Assembly: GCA_001570385.1 (NCBI GenBank)
Contig: BBYL01000016.1
Span: 124,001 to 188,000 of the forward strand
Source: Microtetraspora glauca
Lineage (GTDB): Bacteria > Actinomycetota > Actinomycetes > Streptosporangiales > Streptosporangiaceae
Length of the DNA stretch: 64,000 bases
Reading direction: 5' to 3'
Shown: positions 51,334-60,086 of the stretch, piece by piece
How positions within the stretch are numbered: the first letter of the stretch is position 1
Layout: each line of letters begins with the position of its first letter
Notes under the pieces: model-generated
Told to the model about the DNA's origin: nothing
The model's input: the letters and a program-made list of their open reading frames with translations, nothing else
Database searches by the model: none
Translations under genes and position numbers: made by a program

Positions 51334-53220
51334 TCAGGCATCGGGCGGCTGCCGCTGGCCGAGACGGCGGCGGAGCTCTTCGACCTCGCGCTCGAGATCG
51401 GCCACATTGCGCTCGGGGCCCTGCGGGGCCGCCTGCGGCGCGGGCCGGACGTACTGCGTGGCCCCGTCCGGCGCCTGGTTCGGCTGCCCGTACTGGTCGT
51501 ACTGGTCGTACTGGCGACGCCCGCTCTCCCGCTGGTCATAGCCGCGCTGGTCGTAACCGCGCTGGTCATAGCCCTGCTGGTTGTGCTGCCGGCCGTACTG
51601 CTGCTGCGGGTACTGCCCCTGGGACGGCGCGGACTGGCCGGACGAGGAGGACTGCGCGGACGGGCCCTGCGGCAGCGCGTACCGCTGCGGTGCATGCTGC
51701 GGCGTCTGCGGCCAGGCCTGCCGCTCGTCCTGCCTGCTGATCGCCGCGGGGTAGGCGCCGCCGTGCGCCCGGTCGTAGGACGGGGCGGGGGTGGCCGAGG
51801 TGCGCTTGCGGCGGCGCAGCGTCGCGAGCAGCACGAAGCCGCCGCCGATGAGGATCAGCACGCCCGCGCCGATCGCGATCCACAGCCAGATGGGCTGCGG
51901 CGACTCGTCCTTGCCGTTGGAGATCGCCTGCTGGGAGTCGGTGATGTACTTCGCGACGTACGGGTGGTTGGGGTGGAGGGTCTGGACCTCGCGGAACAGG
52001 GGAAGCGCGTCCTTGTAGTGCTTGGCGAAGAAGGCGTCGAGCGCCTCGTTGTACCTCGTCGTGGTCAGCGACGCCGAGGGCTTGATGTTCTTCTCGTTGA
52101 GCTTCTCCTTGATGATCGAGACGGGCAGCACGAAGCTCTCGTTCTCCGACGCCTCACCGCCGTCGCTCACGGTGCCGGCGATCAGCATGCCGATCACCTT
52201 GCCCTCGCGGCTGAACACCGGGCCGCCCGAGTTGCCGTGGTAGGACGGCGCCTGCGTCTGGATGTAGGGGACGCCCTCGGTGGTGGTGCGCCTGGCGTTG
52301 TACGGCCCCTCGGTCATCGCCGGGTCGAGCTTGGACTCGATGCTGAAGAACGGGGTGTTCGTGACCAGGCCGGGGAAGCCGCTGATGTACAGCGTGTTGC
52401 CGGTCTGCACGTCGGCGTCGTCGCCGAGCGGGACCGTCGGGAGGTTCTGCTGATTGTTGACCTTGAGGAGCGCGAAGTCCTTGCCGGGGTAGCTCTCTCC
52501 GACGGAGACGAGTTCGGCGGGGACCTCCTTGGCGGTCTTGTCGACGCCGCCTCCGGGCAGCGACTGCAGGACCGAGAGGCTCTTCTGCAGGTTCTCCAGC
52601 TTCATGTGCGCGGAGTTGAAGTTGATGTAGACCTGCTGTGCGGCGGCGACGAGCTCCTCGTCGGCGACGACGTTCTCCAGCCCGGAGATGACCTCCTTGG
52701 CGTCCTCCTCGTTGAACTTCTGCAGCGCCTGCTGCGCGAAAGTCTGGGACAGTTCCTCGTCGCTCATCTCCACGCAGTGCGCGCCGGTGACCATGTAGCC
52801 GTCCGGAGTGACCCACCAGCCGGTGCACATGCCGCCGACCCGTGCCTCCACGGTGCGGTTGGGCGCCGTCGGCACGAGGTACTTGTTCACATCGGCGGCC
52901 ATGCGCTTGAACATGTACTTGTACATGCTGGGCTCGTCCGAGGGGATCTTGCCCGCGGCCACCAGAACCTGGATCTGCGACACGAGCTCGTTCAGAGCGC
53001 TCTGCCGGACGTCCGCGGTGGGGACGACCACCTCGCCGGCGAAGGTGAGGCTGGTGAGCTGGACGGCCGGGTGGGTTTGGGCGGCCAGCAGCGTACCCAC
53101 GGAGACGTTCTCGTCGCCGTCGGCCGCGGCCGCGGGCGCCGTAGCGGCCGCCACGGCTAGCAGGGCGATCGCCGCCGATGCGGCCAACCCCCTGATCAAT
53201 GTCCTGAAATATCCATTCAC
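51334..53220 (-). CDS. Secreted-then-anchored trypsin-like serine protease with Gln/Tyr-rich repeat tail
   Basis: 628 residues from GTG 53220; the frame reaches 53361 without a site. A signal peptide (residues 1-33, ending TAPAAAADG) is followed by a chymotrypsin-fold protease: H148 (VTGAHCVEMS), D248 (PGKDFALLKV), S331 (YHGNSGGPVFSREGKVIGM). A helical insertion (about 155-230) separates His and Asp. A membrane helix (443-467; IWLWIAIGAGVLILIGGGFVLLA) and a stop-transfer RRRKR put the tail in the cytoplasm. The tail is Gln/Tyr-rich with YDQRG repeats (549-565) and ends in a coiled coil (VADLEREVEELRRRL). It could be a cell-envelope sensor or quality-control protease. Confidence 0.9.
   Translation of the reverse strand: MNGYFRTLIRGLAASAAIALLAVAAATAPAAAADGDENVSVGTLLAAQTHPAVQLTSLTFAGEVVVPTADVRQSALNELVSQIQVLVAAGKIPSDEPSMYKYMFKRMAADVNKYLVPTAPNRTVEARVGGMCTGWWVTPDGYMVTGAHCVEMSDEELSQTFAQQALQKFNEEDAKEVISGLENVVADEELVAAAQQVYINFNSAHMKLENLQKSLSVLQSLPGGGVDKTAKEVPAELVSVGESYPGKDFALLKVNNQQNLPTVPLGDDADVQTGNTLYISGFPGLVTNTPFFSIESKLDPAMTEGPYNARRTTTEGVPYIQTQAPSYHGNSGGPVFSREGKVIGMLIAGTVSDGGEASENESFVLPVSIIKEKLNEKNIKPSASLTTTRYNEALDAFFAKHYKDALPLFREVQTLHPNHPYVAKYITDSQQAISNGKDESPQPIWLWIAIGAGVLILIGGGFVLLATLRRRKRTSATPAPSYDRAHGGAYPAAISRQDERQAWPQTPQHAPQRYALPQGPSAQSSSSGQSAPSQGQYPQQQYGRQHNQQGYDQRGYDQRGYDQRESGRRQYDQYDQYGQPNQAPDGATQYVRPAPQAAPQGPERNVADLEREVEELRRRLGQRQPPDA
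51526..51578. repeat. 15-bp direct repeats encoding the YDQRG tail repeats
   Basis: GCTGGTCATAGCCGC and close variants occur three times in tandem at 15-bp spacing in the coding tail of the protease gene; the encoded repeats are YDQRG, YDQRG and YDQRE. The unit length is a multiple of three. Confidence 0.85.
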
Positions 53221-53376
53221 GCGGGTAATCGTCGGGCAGCCGTCTTGTCCATCGCTTGTGACTGACTTGGCGCGCGCGCAAGTGACACGGACGCCTGCGG
53301 AAGACCGGCCGAAACGCGCCCGAGCCGGGCAGGCCGAGCGGCGCGGAGCCGGCGGCGTCACCTGACCGGCCGTCTC

Positions 53377-53408
53377 CCCCTGAAATGCTTCCCGTCCCCT
53401 GAAATGCT
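53377..53408 (+). promoter_or_regulatory. Direct repeats upstream of the ECF sigma gene
   Basis: CCCCTGAAATGCT occurs at 53377-53389 and 53396-53408, 19 bp apart, about 75-105 nt before the sigma start, in the divergent promoter region. Possible binding sites or -35-like elements of the sigma factor. Confidence 0.4.
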
Positions 53409-53483
53409 CCGCGGCGTGCGGGACACGTGGAGGGTGTCAGATCGAGGAGCGACGCTACGGCGTGCCGCGAAAGGAGAGCGCTG

Positions 53484-54113
53484 TTGGGGCCACCCGACAC
53501 GAGAAGACACCGCTTCGAGGAAATCTACCGGACGTCTCACGACGCGGTTCTCGCCTATCTCCTCCGGCGGACGGAGAACGGCCATGACGCGGCCGACGTC
53601 CTCGCCGAGACGTTCCTCGTCGCCTGGAGGCGCCTCGACGACGTCCCCGACGGCGACCGGGCCCGGCCGTGGCTGTTCGGCGTCGCCCGGCGCGCCCTCG
53701 CCAACCTGCACCGGGGCGCGCGGCGGCGTACGGCGCTGAGCGACAGGTTGCGCGGGGAGCTCGCGCACGCCCATCGCCACACTGAGCGCGCCGCCGACCG
53801 GCACGCCGAGCGCACCGCCGACCAGGCCGCCGTCGCCGCGGCCTTCCGGAGCCTCCCCGAACAGGACAGGGAGGTGCTCGCGCTCGCCGGCTGGGAGGGC
53901 CTGGACTTCGGCGAGATCGCCGTCGTCCTGGGCTGTTCCCGCAATGCCGTACGGATCCGGATGTATCGGGCGCGTCGTCGCTTCGCCCGCGAGTTGAGCG
54001 CACTGGGCGCACTGGGCGGGCGCGAGAAAGAGGGCGAACACGAAGAAGAGGGCGAACGCCTGAAAGAGGGCGACGGGCGAGCCGCACCCGCGTCGAAAGG
54101 AGGCGCCGCATGA
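53484..54113 (+). CDS. ECF RNA polymerase sigma factor
   Basis: 209 residues. The start is TTG 53484, seven bases after AAGGAG (53471-53476); the frame opens earlier, at 53427. Region 2 is FEEIYRTSHDAVLAYLLRRTENGHDAADVLAETFLVAWRRLDDVPDGDRARPWLFGVARRAL. Region 4 is LRSLPEQDREVLALAGWEGLDFGEIAVVLGCSRNAVRIRMYRARRRFARELSALGA-like. A Glu/Lys-rich low-complexity tail follows. The gene overlaps the next by 4 nt (ATGA). It is divergent from the trypsin-like protease gene. Confidence 0.9.
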   Translation: MGPPDTRRHRFEEIYRTSHDAVLAYLLRRTENGHDAADVLAETFLVAWRRLDDVPDGDRARPWLFGVARRALANLHRGARRRTALSDRLRGELAHAHRHTERAADRHAERTADQAAVAAAFRSLPEQDREVLALAGWEGLDFGEIAVVLGCSRNAVRIRMYRARRRFARELSALGALGGREKEGEHEEEGERLKEGDGRAAPASKGGAA

Positions 54114-54955
54114 ACATCGAACGACTCAACCCGATCACTGAAGAGGAGGCCGCCGCGATGGTGAGCCGCCAGACAAGGGACGACCTGGCCGAGCGCGTCA
54201 TGAAGACCACGCCAGACGACGTCCCGACGTCCGTACGGCCCGGCTGGTCCGGCCGGCGGCGGCTGCTCGTCGGCATCCCCCTGGCCGTCACCGTGGCCAC
54301 CGCGGCGATGATCGCGGTGTCGGTCGCGGAACCCGACCAGCGGGTCGGCCCGGTGTCCGTCGGCCCGAACCGCGCCGAGGCCGCCGCGCTGTCCTTCCGG
54401 AAGGAGGGCGACTCCCTCGTCGTCACGGTCAACGATCCGGTCGCCGATCCGGCGCGCTACAAGAAGGAGTTCGCGGCGTACGGGATGGACATCGACCTCA
54501 CGCTGGCGCCGGTGTCGCCGCGGAGGGCGGGAACGCTCGTCTTCATGGAGACCTCGGAGGGTGGCCACCTGGAGACGATCCTCGCCGAGGGCAGGTGCGG
54601 AAGCGAGGTCTGCGGGGTCGGCGTCAAGGTCCCGATGGACTACAAGGGACACGCACGCATCGTGTTCGGCCGGGCCGCCCGTCCCGGCGAGATGTACGAC
54701 GAGGGGCCGGGCGACGTGCCCGGTGAGGGCGTCGGGCTGCCGGACGTCCCCGGCCACACGGTGGCCGAGGCGTGGGCCGTCCTGGGGGAACGCAAGATCA
54801 CCCGCGTCCTGTACCGCTATGTGTTCAGGGGATCCGACCGGCCCTACCCCGACGGGCTCACCCGTGACCAGGTGAAGCCGGAGTGGTACGTCCACGACGC
54901 GCTGGCCGGAACCGACGATCAGGTCATCCTGTTCGTCGGCCCCGTGAAGCCGTGA
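54110..54955 (+). CDS. Membrane protein coupled to the ECF sigma factor (possible regulator)
   Basis: 281 residues from ATG 54110, overlapping the sigma stop. The N-terminus (about 1-46) is cytoplasmic and helical (EEEAAAMVSRQTRDDLAERVM). One membrane segment follows (LLVGIPLAVTVATAAMIAVSV, about 51-71), then an extracellular domain of about 210 residues (LSFRKEGDSLVVTVNDPVADP, MDIDLTLAPVSPRR, CGSEVCGVGVKVPMDYKGHARIVFG) with two Cys and a PASTA-like end region (VPGHTVAEAWAVLG). This is the layout of sigma-linked membrane proteins that hold the sigma factor inactive, but no classic anti-sigma zinc motif is seen. The link is positional. Confidence 0.85.
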   Translation: MNIERLNPITEEEAAAMVSRQTRDDLAERVMKTTPDDVPTSVRPGWSGRRRLLVGIPLAVTVATAAMIAVSVAEPDQRVGPVSVGPNRAEAAALSFRKEGDSLVVTVNDPVADPARYKKEFAAYGMDIDLTLAPVSPRRAGTLVFMETSEGGHLETILAEGRCGSEVCGVGVKVPMDYKGHARIVFGRAARPGEMYDEGPGDVPGEGVGLPDVPGHTVAEAWAVLGERKITRVLYRYVFRGSDRPYPDGLTRDQVKPEWYVHDALAGTDDQVILFVGPVKP

Positions 54956-54967
54956 AGCCGTGAACAC

Positions 54968-55002
54968 GCCGGGCCCCCGGACAGGAAGTCCGGGGGCCCG
55001 GC
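54968..55002. terminator. Bidirectional terminator between the ECF operon and aceE
   Basis: A perfect 15-bp inverted repeat (GCCGGGCCCCCGGAC with its complement) around AGGAA, between the two convergent stop codons. Confidence 0.85.
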
Positions 55003-55041
55003 AGGCGGGTCCGCCGATGCGAACCCGGAGACGCTCAGGCG

Positions 55042-57792
55042 TTATACGCCCATCGACTGGATGTCGTTGCTCTCCGCGGGAGCGCCGACCTCGGTCACGC
55101 CGTTCTTCAGGTGGTAGCGGGAGATGGCCTCGCGCAGCACCTCGGCCTTGATCTCGCCACGCCGTACGAGCTGGGTCAGCACCGCCAGGGTGATCGACGC
55201 GGCGTCCACGTGGAAGTGGCGGCGCAGGGCCGAACGCGTGTCCGACAGGCCGAAGCCGTCCGTGCCGAGCGAGCTCCAGTCACCGGGCACCCACTGGGCG
55301 ATCTGGTCCTGGACGGCCCGCATGTAGTCGCTGACGCCCACGAACGGGCCCTGCGCCTCGGACAGCTTCCGGGTGACGTACGGCACGCGCTGCTCGGCGT
55401 CGGGGTTGAGCAGGTTGTGCTCCTCGACGGCGAGGGCCTCCCTGCGCAGCTCCGCCCACGAGGTGGCCGACCAGACCGAAGCGTCGACGCCCCAGTCCTC
55501 CGCCAGGAGACGCTGCGCCTCCAGGGCCCACGGACCGGCGACGCCGGAGGCCAGGATGTTGGCCTTCGGCCCCCCGGTCGAGGGGGCGGGGGCGAACAGG
55601 TACAGACCCTTGAGGATGCCCTCGGCGTCCACGTTCGCCGGCTCCGCGGGCTGCGGGTACGGCTCGTTGTAGACGGTCAGGTAGTAGAAGATGTTCTCCG
55701 GGGCGTCGCCGTACATCCGGCGCAGGCCGTCCTTGACGATGTGCCCGATCTCGAACGCCCAGGCCGGGTCGTAGGAGACGACGGCCGGGTTCGTCGAGGC
55801 GATGAGCGGCGTGTGGCCGTCCTCGTGCTGGAGGCCCTCGCCGTTCAGGGTCGTACGGCCGGCGGTCGCGCCGAGCAGGAAACCGCGACCCATCTGGTCG
55901 GCGAGCTGCCACATCTGGTCGGCGGTGCGCTGGAACCCGAACATCGAGTAGAAGATGTAGATCGGGATCATGTGCTCGCCGTGCGTGGCGTACGAGGAGC
56001 CGACGGCGAGGACCGAGCCCATCGAGCCGGCCTCGCTGATGCCCTCGTGCAGGATCTGGCCCTCGGTGGACTCCTTGTAGGAGAGCAGCAGCTCCCGGTC
56101 GACCGCCTCGTAGGTCTGCCCGTGCGGCGAGTAGATCTTGGCGGTCGGGAACATCGCGTCCACGCCGAAGGTGCGCGCCTCGTCGGGGATGATCGGCACG
56201 AACCGGTGACCGATCTCCTTGTCCCGCATGAGGTCCTTCAGCAGCCGGACGAAGGCCATGGTGGTGGCGACGTTCTGCTTGCCCGAGCCCTTGGCGAGCT
56301 GCTTGTAGACGTCGTCGCCGGGCAGTTTGAGGGCCTTGGCCCTGGTCAGCCGTTTGGGCAGGAAACCGCCGAGCGCGGCGCGGCGCTCCTTCATGTAGGC
56401 GATCTCTTCGTTGTCCTCGCCGGGGTGGAAGTACGGCGGGAGGTCGCCCTCGAGGTCCTTGTCCGGGATGGGCAGGTAGAGCCGGTCGCGGAACTCCTTG
56501 AGCTCGGCCTTGGACATCTTCTTCATCTGGTGCGTCGCGTTGCGCGCCTCGAAGTCCTTGCCGAGAGTCCAGCCCTTGATGGTCTGGGCGAGGATGACGG
56601 TCGGCTGGCCGACGTGCTCGCGGGCCGACTTGAACGCCGCGTAGACCTTGCGGTAGTCGTGACCGCCGCGCGACAGCTTGCGGATGTCGTCGTCCGACAG
56701 GTGCTCGACCATCTTGCGCAGGCGGGGGTCGCTGCCGAAGAAGTGCTCCCGGATGTACTCGCCCGTCTCGACGGAGTACGTCTGGAACTGGCCGTCGGGC
56801 GTGGTGTTCATCTGGTTGACGAGGACGCCGTCCACGTCGGCCGCGAGCAGCGGGTCCCAGTCACGACCCCAGACGACCTTGATGACGTTCCAGCCGGCGC
56901 CGCGGAAGTATGACTCCAGCTCCTGGATGATCTTTCCGTTGCCGCGCACCGGGCCGTCGAGCCGCTGCAGGTTGCAGTTGATGACGAAGGTGAGGTTGTC
57001 CAGTTCCTCGCGCGCGGCCAGGCCGATCGCGCCCAGCGACTCGGGCTCGTCCATCTCGCCGTCGCCGAGGAAGCACCACACGTGGCTGCGGCTGGTGTCC
57101 TTGATCTTGCGGTTCAGCAGGTAGCGGTTGAACCGCGCCTGGTAGATCGCGCCGATCGGGCCGAGGCCCATGGAGACCGTGGGGAACTCCCAGAAGTCCG
57201 GCATGAGCCGCGGGTGGGGATAGGACGGCAGGCCCTTGATGCCGTGGGAGAGCTCCTGGCGGAACGCGTCCAGCTCGGGGGCCGACAGGCGGCCCTCCAG
57301 GAAGGCGCGGGCGTAGATCCCCGGAGCCGCGTGGCCCTGGATGAACACCTGGTCGCCCGACTCGCCGTGGTCCTTGCCGCGGAAGAAGTGGTTGAAGCCC
57401 ACCTCGTACAGAGAGGCCGCGGAGGCGTACGTCGCGATGTGGCCGCCGACGTTGGTGCGGGCGTTGGCCCGGGTGACCATGACGGCCGCGTTCCAGCGGA
57501 TGTAGGCCCGGATGCGGCGTTCGACGTACTCGTCGCCGGGGAACCAGGGTTCCCGCTCAGGTGGGATCGTGTTGATGTAGTCCGTGCTCCGCAGGCCGGG
57601 CACGCCGACCTGGTGCTCACGGGCCCGCTCCAGGAGTCGGAGCATCAGATAGCGGGCACGGGTGCGGCCCTCCGTCTTGATGACGTTGTCGAGCGATTCG
57701 AGCCATTCCCTGGTCTCGCTCGGGTCGACATCAGGCAACTGGCTGGGTAGGCCGTCACTGATGATCGAGAAGCGCTGGCGTCCGGAAGCCAC
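55042..57792 (-). CDS. aceE: Pyruvate dehydrogenase E1, homodimeric type
   Basis: 916 residues from GTG 57792, with GGAAGG upstream. It carries the full homodimeric E1 build: N-terminal RYLMLRLLERAREHQVG, thiamine diphosphate-binding GDGEMDEPESLGAIGLAAREELDNLTFVINCNLQRLDGPVRGNGKIIQELE (GDG...NCN motif), the transketolase pyrimidine domain (TAGRTTLNGEGLQHEDGHTPL) and C-terminal domain. It decarboxylates pyruvate and acetylates lipoyl-E2, linking glycolysis to acetyl-CoA. The E2 and E3 genes are elsewhere, as usual in actinomycetes. Confidence 0.96.
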   Translation of the reverse strand: MASGRQRFSIISDGLPSQLPDVDPSETREWLESLDNVIKTEGRTRARYLMLRLLERAREHQVGVPGLRSTDYINTIPPEREPWFPGDEYVERRIRAYIRWNAAVMVTRANARTNVGGHIATYASAASLYEVGFNHFFRGKDHGESGDQVFIQGHAAPGIYARAFLEGRLSAPELDAFRQELSHGIKGLPSYPHPRLMPDFWEFPTVSMGLGPIGAIYQARFNRYLLNRKIKDTSRSHVWCFLGDGEMDEPESLGAIGLAAREELDNLTFVINCNLQRLDGPVRGNGKIIQELESYFRGAGWNVIKVVWGRDWDPLLAADVDGVLVNQMNTTPDGQFQTYSVETGEYIREHFFGSDPRLRKMVEHLSDDDIRKLSRGGHDYRKVYAAFKSAREHVGQPTVILAQTIKGWTLGKDFEARNATHQMKKMSKAELKEFRDRLYLPIPDKDLEGDLPPYFHPGEDNEEIAYMKERRAALGGFLPKRLTRAKALKLPGDDVYKQLAKGSGKQNVATTMAFVRLLKDLMRDKEIGHRFVPIIPDEARTFGVDAMFPTAKIYSPHGQTYEAVDRELLLSYKESTEGQILHEGISEAGSMGSVLAVGSSYATHGEHMIPIYIFYSMFGFQRTADQMWQLADQMGRGFLLGATAGRTTLNGEGLQHEDGHTPLIASTNPAVVSYDPAWAFEIGHIVKDGLRRMYGDAPENIFYYLTVYNEPYPQPAEPANVDAEGILKGLYLFAPAPSTGGPKANILASGVAGPWALEAQRLLAEDWGVDASVWSATSWAELRREALAVEEHNLLNPDAEQRVPYVTRKLSEAQGPFVGVSDYMRAVQDQIAQWVPGDWSSLGTDGFGLSDTRSALRRHFHVDAASITLAVLTQLVRRGEIKAEVLREAISRYHLKNGVTEVGAPAESNDIQSMGV

Positions 57793-58348
57793 TGGGTCTC
57801 GCCTTCCGAGGATGGACTATGTCTTGTCTAGGCACTTCCATCCTGGCCGCTTGCCCCGGAAAGTGCATCTCTACTGCCGGGTAACCAGGATGTCCCTGCT
57901 GGCAGGCAGGGATATATGGCCTAGACCACCGATGGTAGGACGATTCTTACAGACTTCCCAGCGTGCCCCGATCGCGGGGCCGACCGCCCGTGCGCGACCG
58001 GGCCTTTTCCCGAGGGAGAAGGCGGATCCGCGCGGGGCGTGATGTGCCATCCAAGCACAGCCCCGAACCGGACGCACGGCTCCGTCCCGCCCGTCGGTCC
58101 ACACCTCTCTTCTCTGCTCCTTCCGCCGGTCACCGCTCCTTCCAGTGACCGGTACGGCGCGTACGCCGGTGGCCGTCGGGGCGCGCCGCGGTGACCGCGA
58201 CGTAACCGGCCGCCATCCGTCCCGTGCGTCGCGGCGGGGGAGCGTAACGTTTCGGTATGCGTTGTTCCTCCCTCTTGCGGGGGATGGGTTACTCCCCTTC
58301 CCTGCGGGCGAAAGCCGTATCAGGCTCTGGAGAGAGGGAGGAATCGAG
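57793..58348. promoter_or_regulatory. 556-bp divergent region between aceE and the DUF1918 gene
   Basis: No gene supported. Inverted repeats near aceE are TCCCTGC/GCAGGGA (57893-57899 and 57906-57912) and CCATCCTGG/CCAGGATG (57838-57846 and 57885-57892). The second pair spans the likely aceE promoter. A TATATC-like -10 for the minus strand lies at about 57911-57917. The plus side supplies GGGAGGAA for the DUF1918 gene. A pyruvate- or redox-responsive regulator could act here; none is identified. Confidence 0.45.
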
Positions 58349-58543
58349 ATGCAGGCAACGGTGGGTGACCGGCTCCTGGTGCATGGGACCGTCGTGGGAG
58401 AGCATGACAAGCGCGGCGAGATCATCGAGGTACGCGGGCCCGGTGGCGAGCCGCCGTACGTCGTCAGGTTCGACGACGGACACACCGGCCTGGTGTTCCC
58501 CGGCCCGGACGCGGTCGTCGTCCCAGCTCAGCGGGGATCGTAA
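58349..58543 (+). CDS. DUF1918 small protein
   Basis: 64 residues from ATG 58349, preceded by GGGAGGAA. It reads MQATVGDRLLVHGTVVGEHDK, GEIIEVRGPGGEPPYVVRFDDGHTGLVFPGPDAVV, an SH3-like beta-barrel conserved in actinobacteria. The function is unknown. Its stop codon lies inside the -10-like TAATAT of the next gene. Confidence 0.9.
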   Translation: MQATVGDRLLVHGTVVGEHDKRGEIIEVRGPGGEPPYVVRFDDGHTGLVFPGPDAVVVPAQRGS

Positions 58544-58546
58544 TAT
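58541..58546 (+). promoter_or_regulatory. Probable -10 element, leaderless yjbQ-type gene
   Basis: TAATAT is separated from GTG 58553 by six bases (CGCGCT). The element overlaps the DUF1918 stop codon TAA. No ribosome site is present. Confidence 0.6.
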
Positions 58547-58552
58547 CGCGCT

Positions 58553-58963
58553 GTGAGATCCATGGAGATCGAGGTGCGTACCGGCACGCGCGAGCGGGTG
58601 CACGACATCACTCGGGAGTGCGCGGAGTTCGCGCGTGAGTGCGGAGGAGACGGGCTTTTGCACGTCTTCGTGCCGCACGCCACGGCGGGTGTCGCGCTGA
58701 TCGAGCTCGGTTCGGGCAGTGACGAGGACCTTCTCGCGGCTCTGGGGGATCTGCTTCCGGCCGATGACCGCTGGAGGCATGCGCACGGCTCCCGGGGGCA
58801 TGGGCGATCCCATGTTTTGCCCGCGATCATTCCGCCGTACGCGACGCTTCCGGTTCTGGACGGCCGGCTCGCGCTGGGCACCTGGCAGTCGGTGTCCCTT
58901 GTCGATCTCAACGTGGACAACCCCGACCGGCGTGTTCGTTTGTCGTTTTTGTCGGGTTCATAG
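58553..58963 (+). CDS. YjbQ family protein (UPF0047)
   Basis: 136 residues from GTG 58553. The family motifs are FVPHATAGVALIE, DLLPADDRWRHAHGSRGHGRSHVLPAIIPP (His-rich) and GTWQSVSLVDLNVDNPDRRVRLSFL. Members were assigned weak thiamine-phosphate synthase activity; the physiological role is not settled. The His-containing pocket suggests metal binding. It is likely transcribed from its own leaderless promoter immediately after the DUF1918 gene. Confidence 0.92.
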   Translation: MRSMEIEVRTGTRERVHDITRECAEFARECGGDGLLHVFVPHATAGVALIELGSGSDEDLLAALGDLLPADDRWRHAHGSRGHGRSHVLPAIIPPYATLPVLDGRLALGTWQSVSLVDLNVDNPDRRVRLSFLSGS

Positions 58964-59099
58964 ATAACGGTGCGGGGCGCCGGTCGTGGCGACCGTTGAC
59001 GACGGTGGGTCACAGCGTGTGGACTGTGCCGAAGCATGGCTCTCAGTGAGCCGGACAACCGCATTACAAGGCGGGGTCACCCAAGCAGGAGGGATACAC

Positions 59100-59528
59100 G
59101 TGAGCGCGACCGCGGGTCAGGCGCAGGGCGAGCGCGGCCTGGCCGAACGACTCGGCCTCAAAGCCGGTCAGGTGGTGCAGGAAGTCGGCTGGGACGAGGA
59201 CTGCGACGAGGCACTGCGCCAGTCCATCGAGGAGCTGACCGGCAACGAGCTGGTGGACGAGGAATACGAGGACGTCGTCGACGTGGTGCTGCTGTGGTGG
59301 CGCGATGGCGACGGTGATCTGTTCGACGCCCTCAGCGACGCCATGACCGCACTCGCCGACGGAGGCCAGATCTGGCTGCTGACCCCCAAGGCGGGCCGGG
59401 ACGGCCATGTCGAGCCCAGTGACATCGGTGAGGACGCGACGACCGCCGGACTTTCCCAGACGAGCAGCATCAGCGCCGCCCGGGACTGGTCGGGAACGCG
59501 GCTGGTCGCTCCGAAGGCCCGCCGCTGA
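59100..59528 (+). CDS. DUF3052 family protein
   Basis: 142 residues from GTG 59100, with AGGAGG upstream. The sequence is RGLAERLGLKAGQVVQEVGWDEDCDEALRQSIEELTGNELVDEEYEDVVDVVLLWWRDGDGDLFDALSDAM, then GGQIWLLTPKAGRDGHVEPSDIGEDATTAGLSQTSSI. The family is actinobacterial and acidic, and homologues sit next to aceE in many actinomycetes, as here. The function is not known. Confidence 0.92.
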   Translation: MSATAGQAQGERGLAERLGLKAGQVVQEVGWDEDCDEALRQSIEELTGNELVDEEYEDVVDVVLLWWRDGDGDLFDALSDAMTALADGGQIWLLTPKAGRDGHVEPSDIGEDATTAGLSQTSSISAARDWSGTRLVAPKARR

Positions 59529-59608
59529 GCTGACGCCGGCGCCCTGCCGTACGGCCCGGCGGTGCCGTACGGCAGGATGATGTGCGATCAGGCCAGGGGA
59601 GGCGGCGC

Positions 59609-60064
59609 ATGTCGGTAGAGGTCGGGGACCGGGCTCCGGATTTCGAGCTCCAGGATCAGCACGGCGCTCCCGTCAGGCTTTCCGACCTCCGGGGCCGCAA
59701 GGTGGTGCTCGTCTTCTATCCCCTGGCGTTCACCAGCGTGTGCCATGGCGAGCTGTCCGCGATCCGTGACGAGCTCGTCCCCGCGGCCGAGGGCGACGTC
59801 GAGGTGCTGACCGTGTCGGTCGACTCCGTCTTCGCCCACCGGGCCTGGGCCGACCGGGAGGGGTACACGTTCTCGATGCTCTCGGACTTCTGGCCGCACG
59901 GTGAGGTGGCCCGGGCGTACGGTGTGTTCGATGAGGAGAAGGGGATCGCGCTGCGCGGGACCTTCATCATCGACGGCGAGGGCGTCATCCGCTGGAAGAT
60001 CGTGAACGCGATCGGGTCGGCGCGTGACGTCACCGAGTACCAGAAGGTGCTCACACATCTGTGA
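59609..60064 (+). CDS. ahpE: Peroxiredoxin, AhpE type
   Basis: 151 residues from ATG 59609, with GGGGAGG upstream. Thioredoxin fold with RAPDFELQDQHGAPVRLSDLRGRKVVLVFYPLAF and peroxidatic C45 in FTSVCHGEL, then VLTVSVDSVFAHRAWA and a catalytic-site Arg in the C-terminal half. It reduces peroxides; no second resolving Cys is seen, so it is of the one-Cys AhpE type. It is followed after 22 bp by a zinc-ribbon gene. Confidence 0.93.
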   Translation: MSVEVGDRAPDFELQDQHGAPVRLSDLRGRKVVLVFYPLAFTSVCHGELSAIRDELVPAAEGDVEVLTVSVDSVFAHRAWADREGYTFSMLSDFWPHGEVARAYGVFDEEKGIALRGTFIIDGEGVIRWKIVNAIGSARDVTEYQKVLTHL

Positions 60065-60086
60065 CCCTGCCTTACGGGAGGCGAAG

